Part shown: piece after piece, positions 6,950-13,248 of the stretch | Numbering within the stretch: the first letter of the stretch is position 1 | How the letters are laid out: every line of letters begins with the position of its first letter | From: JAJDOJ01 sp034722015 | GTDB taxonomy: Bacteria > Pseudomonadota > Gammaproteobacteria > JAJDOJ01 | Length of the DNA stretch: 14,269 nt | Assembly: GCA_034722015.1 (NCBI GenBank) | Contig: JAYENI010000063.1 | Location: 1 to 14,269 of the forward strand | Direction: 5' to 3' | Position numbers and translations under genes: made by a program | The notes under the pieces: model-generated | Told to the model about the DNA's origin: nothing | Seen by the model: only the letters and a program-made list of their open reading frames with translations | The model's database searches: none

Positions 6950-8706
6950 CCGCCGAGCGTGAGCACACGGATGGTCTCGGGGTCTACCGGCGACTGCTGG
7001 GCTATACGCTGCGTCACAAAAAACATTTTTCACTGGCGATCCTCGGCATGGTGCTGTACGCGGCGACCGATACCGGTTTCGCCGCGATCATCAAGACCAT
7101 GCTCGACGGCAGCTTTGTGGAACGGGACCCGCAGGTCATGCGCTGGGCGCCGTTCGGGATCGTGGCGGTACTCCTGCTCAGGGGCATCGGCGGCTTTCTC
7201 TCCATGTACAACCTGCACTACGTCGGCCGCGCCGTCATCAAACGTCTGCGCAGCGAGATATTCGACCAGCTCCTGTATTCCCCCGTCAGCTTCTTCGACA
7301 AGACCTCGAGCGGACAACTGATCTCGCGCATCACGTTCAATACCGAACAGGTGTTCTCGGCGGCCACCAATGGCGTGACGCTCCTGGTGCGGGACAGCCT
7401 CACGGTGCTGGGGCTGCTGGGCTGGATGTTCTATCTCGACTGGAAACTGGCGATCGGCTTTTTCGTCATCGCACCGATCGTCGCGACGCTCGTTGGTTTC
7501 GCGAGCCGCATCTTCCGCAAGGTCGGGCGCAGCATCCAGGACTCCATGGGCGACGTGAGTCATGTGGCCGAGGAGATGATCGAGGGCAATCGGGTCGTGA
7601 AGATCTTCGGCGGTGAGGACTACGAAACCGCGCAATTCGAAAAGGCCATCGAGAAGAATCGCAGGATGAGCATGCGTATGGCCGCGACCTCGGCCATCAA
7701 CGGACCGGTGATGCAACTCATCGTCGGCATCGCGCTGGCGGTCATCATCTTCCTGGCGATGCGCGACAGCGATCAGGTGACTGTGGGTTCATTTGTGTCG
7801 TTCATCGTCGCCATGGCCCTGATGATGTCGCCGGTCAAACGGCTCGCCGACGTCAATGCGGTCCTGCAGCAGGGGATCGCGGCCGGCGAGAGCATCTTCG
7901 ACCTGCTCGACTCGGAGCGCGAGGAGGACAACGCCGGATACCCCCTTCGCCAGTGCCGTGGACGGGTCGCATACCGGAACGTGCGGTTCCGTTATGCACC
8001 GGAACAGGATGAGGTCCTCAAGGGCATCTCGTTCGAGGCCAACCCGGGGGAGACCGTCGCCCTGGTTGGCCGTTCGGGCAGCGGCAAGTCGACGCTGGTC
8101 AATCTGTTGCCGAGGTTCTACGACCCCACCGGGGGGGAGATCCGGGTAGACGGCACGAATATTGCTGGGTGTGGGCTGCGGAACCTGCGCGCGACGATTA
8201 CCTACGTCAGTCAGGACACCGTATTGTTCAACGACACGATCGCGCGCAATATTGCCTACGGCCAGGGGGAAGAGGTGAGCCGCGAGCGGATCATGGAGGT
8301 GGCCGAGGCGGCCCACGCACGCGAGTTCATCGACCGCATGCCCCAGGGGCTCGACACCCTGGTGGGGGAAAACGGCGTACTGCTGTCCGGCGGTCAGCGA
8401 CAGCGCCTGTCCATCGCGCGCGCGCTGCTGAAGGATGCCCCGATTCTCATACTCGACGAGGCCACCTCTTCCCTGGACAGCGAGTCGGAGCGGCATATTC
8501 AGGCCGCGCTTTCGAATCTTCTGCGCAACCGCACCACACTGGTGATCGCGCATCGACTGTCAACGGTCGAGAACGCCGACAGGATCCTGGTGCTCGACGG
8601 CGGTCGCATCGTGGAATCCGGTGCTCACGAGGCGCTGCTGGCCGAGGGCGGGATCTACGCAACGCTCTACCGGATGCAGCTCCATGAGCATGTAGACAGC
8701 GGTTAA
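6946..8706 (+). CDS. msbA: Lipid A flippase MsbA
   Basis: 586 aa, family length (E. coli 582). It is an inner-membrane ABC exporter that flips core-lipid A from the cytoplasmic to the periplasmic leaflet. The N-terminal six-TM domain (about 15-320) includes typical stretches such as SPVSFFDKTSSGQLISRITFNTEQV. The C-terminal ATPase has Walker A GRSGSGKST (375-383), Q-loop in YVSQDTVLFNDTI, signature LSGGQRQR (480-487), Walker B ILILDE with D504 and E505, and switch H in IAHRLSTVENAD. It starts at a GTG overlapping the exbD stop by four bases (GTGA). The TAA stop at 8704-8706 runs straight into a 159-bp repeat, which separates msbA from its usual partner lpxK. Confidence 0.95.
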   Translation: MTAEREHTDGLGVYRRLLGYTLRHKKHFSLAILGMVLYAATDTGFAAIIKTMLDGSFVERDPQVMRWAPFGIVAVLLLRGIGGFLSMYNLHYVGRAVIKRLRSEIFDQLLYSPVSFFDKTSSGQLISRITFNTEQVFSAATNGVTLLVRDSLTVLGLLGWMFYLDWKLAIGFFVIAPIVATLVGFASRIFRKVGRSIQDSMGDVSHVAEEMIEGNRVVKIFGGEDYETAQFEKAIEKNRRMSMRMAATSAINGPVMQLIVGIALAVIIFLAMRDSDQVTVGSFVSFIVAMALMMSPVKRLADVNAVLQQGIAAGESIFDLLDSEREEDNAGYPLRQCRGRVAYRNVRFRYAPEQDEVLKGISFEANPGETVALVGRSGSGKSTLVNLLPRFYDPTGGEIRVDGTNIAGCGLRNLRATITYVSQDTVLFNDTIARNIAYGQGEEVSRERIMEVAEAAHAREFIDRMPQGLDTLVGENGVLLSGGQRQRLSIARALLKDAPILILDEATSSLDSESERHIQAALSNLLRNRTTLVIAHRLSTVENADRILVLDGGRIVESGAHEALLAEGGIYATLYRMQLHEHVDSG

Positions 8707-8864
8707 GGCGATTGCCGGAAAATGACATACCGGATTGCGCCGGCTTTTCGTTCGTCATCAAGGCGCGATAACAGGCGCATAGTCGAACGATCCAATGATT
8801 GCCGCAACGCCGAAGACGGGCGAAAAGATAAGTGAGATGGTAGATTCTTTGACAGAAACCGTCT
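8706..8864 (+). repeat. 159-bp palindromic repeat, copy A
   Basis: I aligned this by eye to the reverse complement of 12969-13127: 136 of 159 positions are identical with no gaps. Differences are uneven: 4 in the first 80 positions and 19 in the last 79. The element is an imperfect palindrome centred on position 80 (TCGAA). In this copy the palindrome is partly decayed; for example the central stem has mismatches where copy B pairs perfectly. It begins at the last base of the msbA stop codon and ends 44 bases before lpxK. No target-site duplication or transposase was seen. It resembles ERIC- or MITE-type non-coding elements in form only; I do not recognise the family. Confidence 0.9.
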
Positions 8865-8895
8865 AGGCGCCGCGGGGCGAGCGGGGCCCCGTGAC

Positions 8896-8907
8896 TGAGG
8901 GGGGAGG
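8896..8907 (+). promoter_or_regulatory. lpxK ribosome binding site
   Basis: TGAGGGGGGAGG. The TGAGG portion stands 8 bases before ATG 8909. The frame also has a GTG at 8891, but that would place this purine-rich site inside the coding sequence and add only MTEGGG, so 8909 is preferred. Confidence 0.6.
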
Positions 8908-8908
8908 C

Positions 8909-9889
8909 ATGCAGCGATTCCTGTCGCGACTCTGGTACTCGGGGAACCCGGCGGCGTGGCTCCTCTGGCCCCTGACACTGGTTTTCTGCATCGTCGTCTG
9001 GATCAGACGACGCTACTATTCCCTCGCCGGGGGACACGCGTTGCCCGTGCCGGTGATCGTGATCGGCAACATCTCCGTGGGCGGCACCGGCAAGACACCG
9101 CTGGTGGTCTGGGTGGTCGAGTGGCTCGCCAACCGGGGGTATCAACCCGGGGTCGTCAGCCGCGGTTACGGTGGCGAGCGAGGTGCCGGACCGCTGGTCG
9201 TGACCGGAGAGAGCGATCCGGCGACATGCGGTGACGAACCGGTCCTGATCGCCACCCGCACCGCTTGCCCGGTGGTGGTGGACGCTGACCGCATCGAGGC
9301 CGCCCGGGTCCTGGTCGAACGGTTCGACTGCGACGTGCTTGTTTCCGACGATGGCTTGCAGCACTATCGTCTCGATCGCGACCTGGAAGTGGTTGTGGTC
9401 GACGGGGCCAGACGATTCGGCAATGGTCTATGTCTACCCGCCGGTCCGTTGCGAGAACCCCTGTCGCGGCTTGAGTCCGCGGACATCGTGCTGATCAACG
9501 GCGAACCGCGTCCCGGTGAATGCCGGCTCTCGCTGGCCGGGGACCAGGCGGTTAACCTTCGGGATCCGGAACGGCGCGTGTCGATCGACGCGTTCGGGGG
9601 CCGGCGCGTTGTGGCGGTGGCGGGTATCGGGCGGCCGGCACGGTTTTTCCACTATTTGCGTGCGCGGGGACTGGACGTGGAGGAACGGCCGTTCCCGGAC
9701 CACTACCGGTATACCCCCGACGATCTGGCCGCAATGGGCGAGGGCACCGTACTAATGACGGAGAAAGACGCCGTAAAAGTGCACGGTTTCGCGCGTCCTG
9801 ACGACTGGTATGTCCCGGTGACCGCGCACCCGGACGAGGCGCTTTCGAGATTGCTTGACGAAACGATGGACAGGAAGAACGATGGATAG
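8909..9889 (+). CDS. lpxK: Tetraacyldisaccharide 4'-kinase LpxK
   Basis: 326 aa. It phosphorylates the 4' position of the lipid A disaccharide, the sixth step of the Raetz pathway, on the cytoplasmic face of the inner membrane. An N-terminal amphipathic/TM segment (about 12-33, WYSGNPAAWLLWPLTLVFC) is followed by the P-loop GNISVGGTGKTP (53-64), SRGYGG (84-89), SDDGLQHYRL (146-155, the family signature) and a C-terminal FPDHYRYTPDDL and MTEKDAVK. All expected motifs are present. It normally follows msbA directly; here a 202-base gap, mostly the 159-bp repeat, lies between. It overlaps the next gene by 8 bases. As an essential gene downstream of the repeat, it needs either read-through from msbA or a promoter in the gap; I could not find a convincing one. 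Confidence 0.95.
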   Translation: MQRFLSRLWYSGNPAAWLLWPLTLVFCIVVWIRRRYYSLAGGHALPVPVIVIGNISVGGTGKTPLVVWVVEWLANRGYQPGVVSRGYGGERGAGPLVVTGESDPATCGDEPVLIATRTACPVVVDADRIEAARVLVERFDCDVLVSDDGLQHYRLDRDLEVVVVDGARRFGNGLCLPAGPLREPLSRLESADIVLINGEPRPGECRLSLAGDQAVNLRDPERRVSIDAFGGRRVVAVAGIGRPARFFHYLRARGLDVEERPFPDHYRYTPDDLAAMGEGTVLMTEKDAVKVHGFARPDDWYVPVTAHPDEALSRLLDETMDRKNDG

Positions 9890-10079
9890 CAAGTTGCTGG
9901 ATATACTGGTGTGCCCCGTCACCAAGGGCCCACTGATCTACGACAAGAAGAACCAGGAGCTGATCTCGCGTTCCGCGCGCCTCGCTTATCCGGTGCGCGA
10001 CGGCATCCCGGTCATGCTGGAAGACGAGGCGCGTACGCTGGGGGAGGAGGAACTCGAACGGTGGAAAGGGGCCTCGTGA
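9882..10079 (+). CDS. Trm112/YcaR-like small protein
   Basis: 65 aa. It matches the YcaR/UPF0434 (Trm112-like) family: MDSKLLDILVCPVTKGPL, then SARLAYPVRDGIPVMLEDEAR. The zinc ribbon is reduced to one Cys (C11 in CPVTKGPL), a common state in proteobacterial members, so zinc binding is unlikely. The ATG at 9882 overlaps lpxK by 8 bases and has AGGAAG upstream; the frame also allows TTG 9855, which lacks family support. In E. coli and Pseudomonas this gene directly precedes kdsB. Here no kdsB follows: after 32 bases comes the end of a minus-strand gene. The molecular role of bacterial members is not established. Confidence 0.9.
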   Translation: MDSKLLDILVCPVTKGPLIYDKKNQELISRSARLAYPVRDGIPVMLEDEARTLGEEELERWKGAS

Positions 10080-10111
10080 AGCCGGGGCGCCGGGTGAGGG
10101 CGGCGCAGCCT

Positions 10112-10402
10112 TCAGGTGAGTCCGGCGAGCAACCGGAACCGTTTCCGTTCGTCGTCGTTCGCGATCGCCTGAATGACGGGATGGAGATCGTCGGTCAGCC
10201 TGCTGACGACGGGTATGGTGTACGTGCCGGGAGCGCGCCGCTGGGCCTCGCCAAACCAGTTGCACTGGATTTCCGCCTGGCTGTGCTTGTAGAGCACGAT
10301 GGACGGCCCGTCCTCGAGGACCTCGATGATCTCGCAGTGGCAATCCCTGTGCTTGCAGTGTCTTCCGATCAGCGCCTGCAATTCGTCGAAGAAGGTGGAC
10401 AT
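10112..10402 (-). CDS. Small Cys/His-rich protein of unknown function
   Basis: 96 aa from ATG 10402 (MSTFFDELQALIGR), with GGAAGAG closely upstream; ATG 10423 would add MVAAGRE without a ribosome binding site. Its striking part is HCKHRDCHC (15-23), three Cys and three His in nine residues, plus C48; this could bind a metal, which is inference. The rest is a compact beta-rich region (CEIIEVLEDGPSIVLYKH, then AEIQCNWFGE) with TYTIPVVS and a helical tail with DDLHPVIQ. It resembles small conserved proteins of gammaproteobacteria that I recall but cannot name. It is convergent with the lpxK operon and divergent from the Nudix gene with only 29 bases between starts, so the two probably share a control region. 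An open frame on the opposite strand looks like a shadow. Confidence 0.72.
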   Translation of the reverse strand: MSTFFDELQALIGRHCKHRDCHCEIIEVLEDGPSIVLYKHSQAEIQCNWFGEAQRRAPGTYTIPVVSRLTDDLHPVIQAIANDDERKRFRLLAGLT

Positions 10403-10431
10403 TTCTCTTCCGGCAGCAACCATCGCGTCTG

Positions 10432-11031
10432 ATGAAATGGGAAATTCTCGACACGACCCTATGTTATCAGGGTTTCTTTCGGGTTGATAAGTTCCGTCTG
10501 CGGCACAGCCTGTATTCCGGGGGACAGAGCGACGTACTGGTACGGGAACTCGTCCAGCACAGCAATGCCGTGGCCGTCCTGCCGTATGACCCCGCGACCG
10601 ATCGGGTCGTCCTGATCGAGCAATTCCGCACCGGCGCCATCGGCGGGCCGATGGGCCCCTGGTTGCTGGAGATTGTCGCAGGCCTGATCGACCCGGGTGA
10701 GCGGGCGGAGATCGCGGCCGTACGCGAGACGCGGGAAGAAACCGGGTGCGATCCGAGCGCGCTCCACCACGTCTACGACTACTATTCCACACCCGGGGGG
10801 TTCAGGGAGCGCGTCTCGCTCTACATCGCACGTGTGGATGCCGGCAGGGCATCAGGGATCCACGGGCAAATCGAGGAGGGGGAAGACATCTGTATACGGG
10901 TCGTAGGCGTCGACGAGGCCATCGGCATGATGGAGTCGGGCCTGATTACGTCGGCCCAGCCGATCGTCGCGCTTCAGTGGTTGGCTATGAACCGCGGCAA
11001 ACTCCGCGCCGATTGGGCCGGCAAGGGTTGA
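10432..11031 (+). CDS. nudF: ADP-ribose pyrophosphatase (Nudix, NudF-type)
   Basis: 199 aa, close to E. coli NudF (209). It hydrolyses ADP-ribose and related sugar nucleotides to AMP and the sugar phosphate. The Nudix box is complete at 84-106: G84, E90, then RETREETGC (98-106), fitting Gx5Ex7REUxEExGU, with the metal-binding E102/E103. The N-terminal strand region (VLVRELVQHSNAVAVLPYDPATDRVVLIEQFR) and the YYSTPGGFRERVSLYIA segment (117-133) are typical of the ADPRase branch. The start at 10432 has no clear Shine-Dalgarno. In E. coli, nudF lies near tolC and yqiB; here the companion is the Cys/His-rich gene. The symbol is given by family, not by proven substrate. Confidence 0.88.
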   Translation: MKWEILDTTLCYQGFFRVDKFRLRHSLYSGGQSDVLVRELVQHSNAVAVLPYDPATDRVVLIEQFRTGAIGGPMGPWLLEIVAGLIDPGERAEIAAVRETREETGCDPSALHHVYDYYSTPGGFRERVSLYIARVDAGRASGIHGQIEEGEDICIRVVGVDEAIGMMESGLITSAQPIVALQWLAMNRGKLRADWAGKG

Positions 11032-11254
11032 GGACTTCCGGCGCCTTTCGTTACCGCTCCCCGGTCACTGATTCCTGAGCCCCTTGCGAATATCACGTTT
11101 TTCGAGGTATTTCGCCGAACATCCCCGAAAATCCGGGAACCGTCTAGAATCAGAACAGGCGCAATACTGCGGTCCGCGGCACGGGTCCACGCTTGACGTG
11201 TTGCCCCGGGTCGCGATCCAGAGTCCACTCAACCACGCAGAGACGGGGCGAAAG

Positions 11255-11701
11255 ATGCAGAAAGAAGATGCAATGAAACGGATCCGGGCGGCGAAATCGG
11301 CGCATTTGCAGTGGCGCGCAAGGGCGCAGGCCCTGGTCGCCGGGTTGCCGATGGACGACAGCAAGGTGCCCGTGATGCATACGGACTGTAAATTTGGTCA
11401 GTGGTACTACGGCGACGGGCAGGAACTCGGATCACTGGACTCGTACAGGGCGATCGAGGTCCCGCACGAAATTCTGCATGGCGTGTACATGAAGATCTTC
11501 AAGGCGTTGCACGAAGAGGACGAACGTTCCGCACTGGCAAAGCTGTTCGGCAAGAAGAGTAAACACAAGGATCTCGCGCTCCAGGAGGCCAGGGGATATC
11601 TGAGCGAACTGGTTGACGTCTCGGGGACGCTGCTCGCCACGATCGAAGAACTGGAAAAGGACCTCAAGGGCATGTCCAACGACGAGATCCGGGAACTGTA
11701 G
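11255..11701 (+). CDS. Stand-alone CZB zinc-sensing domain protein
   Basis: 148 aa (MQKEDAMKRI), or 142 aa if ATG 11273 is used; neither start has a strong ribosome binding site. The protein is one CZB (chemoreceptor zinc-binding) domain: AHLQW (H17), TDCKFGQWYYGDGQEL (C45), and HEILHGVY (H71, H75) give the His-Cys-His-His zinc set of the family. A charged segment with KKSKHK and a C-terminal helix (LATIEELEKDLKGMSNDEI) follow. In known proteins CZB domains sit on chemoreceptors or on the diguanylate cyclase DgcZ, sensing zinc or hypochlorous acid. Here no output domain is attached, so signalling would need a partner protein. It is a single gene with a 223-base upstream region in which I found no convincing promoter. 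Confidence 0.85.
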   Translation: MQKEDAMKRIRAAKSAHLQWRARAQALVAGLPMDDSKVPVMHTDCKFGQWYYGDGQELGSLDSYRAIEVPHEILHGVYMKIFKALHEEDERSALAKLFGKKSKHKDLALQEARGYLSELVDVSGTLLATIEELEKDLKGMSNDEIREL

Positions 11702-11730
11702 CGCTTCCGGGTGCGCCACGGTCGAAGCGC
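11701..11730. other. Hairpin at the CZB gene end
   Basis: GCGCTTC (11701-11707) and GAAGCGC (11724-11730) form a 7-bp perfect stem with a 16-nt loop, beginning on the last base of the CZB stop codon. It lies between two convergent genes but lacks a T-tract on either side, so termination activity is uncertain. Confidence 0.35.
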
Positions 11731-11808
11731 CGCCCGCCCTCCCGCGCCGGCGTCTGTCTCACTGTCCCTGCCTTTGCATTCGGGCCGTCAGGGGTCGCGT
11801 ACGCAGGG

Positions 11809-12729
11809 TTATGGTTCGGGCGCGTCCCCGGTACCGCGACCGGGCAGGCGTAACCTCGACAACGCGATGTGGCTGTCACCCCACAGGTGCAAAAACAGAC
11901 CGGACAGGATCATCGCGCAACCTGCCATCACCCCCGACTGCAGGTGTTCGCCGTTGAGCGCCGCGCCGAGCAGCACCGCGAGGACCGGCGTGAGCAGGGT
12001 GATCAGCGCCACCGAGGTCGAGGACAGCCGGACCAGGATGTAATAAAAAAGGATGAATCCCAGCACCGAACCGAATACCGCCAGGTACGTGATCGAAAGC
12101 CCGGTTCGCATCGGCACCGATACCGGTACGGATTCCCCGGTGAGCCAGAACGTCGCGGCAAACAGGGGAAAAGAAAAAAGCAGTCCGCCGGTCGTGGACG
12201 TCAGCGCCGGTAACCTGGCGTCGATTCGCTTGACCAACACCATGCTGAGTGAATAGAGCATCACGCTGGCGATGACGCCGAGCACGCCCTTCCAGCCGTT
12301 CTCGCCCAAGCGCAGTTCCGACTCGAAAACGACGGCGAGACCGGCAATACCGAAAAGAATGCCGCCGACTTTCAGGGTGGTGAGATTCCTCTCGTCGAGC
12401 CACCACGCGCCAAGCACGCTGACCAGCAGCGGTGACAATCCGAACAGCACCGAAACCAGACCCGACGGGATGTACTGCGCGCCCCAGTAAACGGTCAGCA
12501 TGGCCCCGAAGATCCCGAGGGTGGACGCGCCATAGGTCATCAGCGCATCGCGGTGCCAGGGTAGTTGCCTGCGCAGCAACACCATCAACGCGAGGCACAG
12601 CGCAAGGCTGAGTGTCATGCGCGCCGAGACACCGAAAAGAAACCCCGTCCCCTCGCCGCTCCACTTGATCGCGAGTGGCGTCGTGGACCAGATGAGTATG
12701 ACGCCGACGTAGGCTGCCGATACTTGCAT
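11809..12729 (-). CDS. EamA-family (DMT) transporter
   Basis: 306 aa with ten predicted TM segments in two EamA repeats, the drug/metabolite transporter architecture. Repeat one runs about 1-140 (AYVGVILIWSTTPLAIKW ... LVSVLFGLSPLLVSVLGAWWLDE) and repeat two about 145-290 (WKGVLGVIASVMLYSLSMVLVKR ... SSTSVALITLLTPVLAVLLGAALNGE). The substrate cannot be told from sequence; relatives export amino acids and other metabolites or are uncharacterised. ATG 12729 was chosen because hydrophobic TM1 follows directly. The frame stays open to 12864, but that part contains the terminator hairpin. There is no strong Shine-Dalgarno: only GATGGG, part of a small ACCCA/TGGGT hairpin (12735-12749) just upstream. 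The gene is preceded by a long structured leader, suggesting control by attenuation. Confidence 0.88.
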   Translation of the reverse strand: MQVSAAYVGVILIWSTTPLAIKWSGEGTGFLFGVSARMTLSLALCLALMVLLRRQLPWHRDALMTYGASTLGIFGAMLTVYWGAQYIPSGLVSVLFGLSPLLVSVLGAWWLDERNLTTLKVGGILFGIAGLAVVFESELRLGENGWKGVLGVIASVMLYSLSMVLVKRIDARLPALTSTTGGLLFSFPLFAATFWLTGESVPVSVPMRTGLSITYLAVFGSVLGFILFYYILVRLSSTSVALITLLTPVLAVLLGAALNGEHLQSGVMAGCAMILSGLFLHLWGDSHIALSRLRLPGRGTGDAPEP

Positions 12730-12755
12730 GATGAACCCATCAGGTGGGTGGAACG

Positions 12756-12790
12756 AAAAAAGGCCGCAACGGTTACCCGTCTGCGGCCTT
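12756..12790 (-). terminator. Intrinsic terminator/attenuator before EamA gene
   Basis: On the minus strand, AAGGCCGCA (12790-12782) pairs with TGCGGCCTT (12768-12760). An inner ACGG/CCGT stem caps it with loop GTAA, and a six-T tract follows (12761-12756). It stands about 27 nt before the EamA start. No minus-strand gene lies upstream for it to terminate, so it most likely acts as a regulated terminator in the leader of the EamA gene. It lacks a T-tract in the plus direction. Confidence 0.8.
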
Positions 12791-12818
12791 CGATGTTTGG
12801 TGACTTCTGGAGTCGTAT

Positions 12819-12884
12819 CTAGATTCGACTCGTCCCCCGGCACACAGGCGGATCCGTATCGCACCGGCGGCGCGATACGGGCAT
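12819..12884 (-). CDS. Possible 21-aa leader peptide
   Basis: A 22-codon frame inside the EamA leader: ATG 12884 with AAAGG at 8-base spacing, opening MPVSRRRC, ending in TAG within the loop of hairpin 2. The three consecutive Arg codons (CGC CGC CGG) fall in hairpin 1, across its loop. The arrangement is like attenuator leader peptides, where ribosome pausing decides which hairpin forms. Arg codons are common in GC-rich DNA, so chance is a real alternative. Confidence 0.3.
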   Translation of the reverse strand: MPVSRRRCDTDPPVCRGTSRI

Positions 12885-12924
12885 CCAGCGTGCCTTTCGC
12901 AGGAGAATCGATATCATGTTTGTC

Positions 12925-12952
12925 ATTGTGATGGGAATACGCGGATTGTCAA
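12925..12952 (-). promoter_or_regulatory. Sigma-70-type promoter of EamA gene
   Basis: On the minus strand, a perfect -35 TTGACA (12952-12947), 16-base spacer, then CACAAT (12930-12925), a four-of-six match to TATAAT. Transcription would start near 12918, giving a leader of about 190 nt. It lies just outside the end of repeat copy B (12969). Confidence 0.55.
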
Positions 12953-12968
12953 GTGTCGTCGTCGCTCG

Positions 12969-13127
12969 AGGCGATTTCTGTCAAATGCCATACCATCCAG
13001 CTTGTCTTTTCGTCCGTCCTCCGTGTTGCGACAACCGTTGCATCGTTCGACGATGCGCCTGTTGTCGCGCCTTGATGACGAACGAAAATCCGGCGCAATC
13101 TGGTATGTCATTTTCCGGCAATCGCCT
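12969..13127 (-). repeat. 159-bp palindromic repeat, copy B
   Basis: Second copy, oriented opposite to the one at 8706-8864. Here the palindrome is better preserved. The two ends are inverted repeats sharing AGGCGATT, AAATG and CATACCA blocks in the outer 27 bases. The middle has TTTTCGT(T/C)CGTC arms, an 8-bp stem GCGACAAC/GTTGTCGC, and an apical perfect stem GCATCG/CGATGC around TCGAA. It fills most of the space between the EamA promoter and the DUF3313 gene. No target-site duplication or transposase gene was seen. Confidence 0.9.
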
Positions 13128-13248
13128 GAAACAGGGGCACGATGAAACCGGATTGCCGTATCATGTCGACGCGGGCTGGCGGCAGGCCCTGAAACGATCG
13201 AATCCGAGCAGAGAAACAGACTGTACAACCGACCGGGAGAGCACATCG

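Larger units (their letters stand above)
12730..12917 (-). promoter_or_regulatory. Structured 5' leader of EamA gene
   Basis: About 188 nt between a predicted transcription start and the EamA ATG. Read on the minus strand it contains three hairpins. Hairpin 1 is CCGTATCGC/GCGATACGG (12880-12854), a 9-bp perfect stem with loop GCCGCCGGT. Hairpin 2 is GAGTCG/CGACTC (12831-12810), with extra ATCT/AGAT pairing inside. Hairpin 3 is an intrinsic terminator (12790-12756). All nine loop bases of hairpin 1 can pair with the 3' arm of the terminator (ACCG-TT-GCGGC, two-base bulge), a possible antiterminator. I compared it by memory with TPP, glycine, c-di-GMP, cobalamin, ykkC/guanidine, fluoride and yybP-ykoY riboswitches and saw no match. 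The hairpins are seen; regulation is inferred. Confidence 0.6.

Noticed and set aside
8707..8770. Short frame in the conserved half of the repeat (MTNEKPAQSGMSFSGNRL, with K to N in copy B)
   Set aside because: Its similarity between copies follows from DNA identity; there is no ribosome binding site and the frame ends differently in the two copies.
8700..8870. Target-site duplication flanking the repeats
   Set aside because: Flanks of copy A and copy B were compared and no convincing direct repeat, including TA dinucleotides, frames either copy.
8447..9364. 305-aa minus-strand frame spanning repeat copy A
   Set aside because: Antisense to msbA and lpxK; the only conserved part is the repeat itself.
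9911..10432. 173-aa plus-strand frame opposite the Cys/His-rich gene
   Set aside because: The minus-strand product has a more natural composition, a plausible start and small-protein architecture; this frame overlaps the trm112-like gene out of phase.
12730..12864. 45-codon N-terminal extension of the EamA frame
   Set aside because: It would translate through the terminator hairpin and lacks transporter features; TM1 begins right after ATG 12729.
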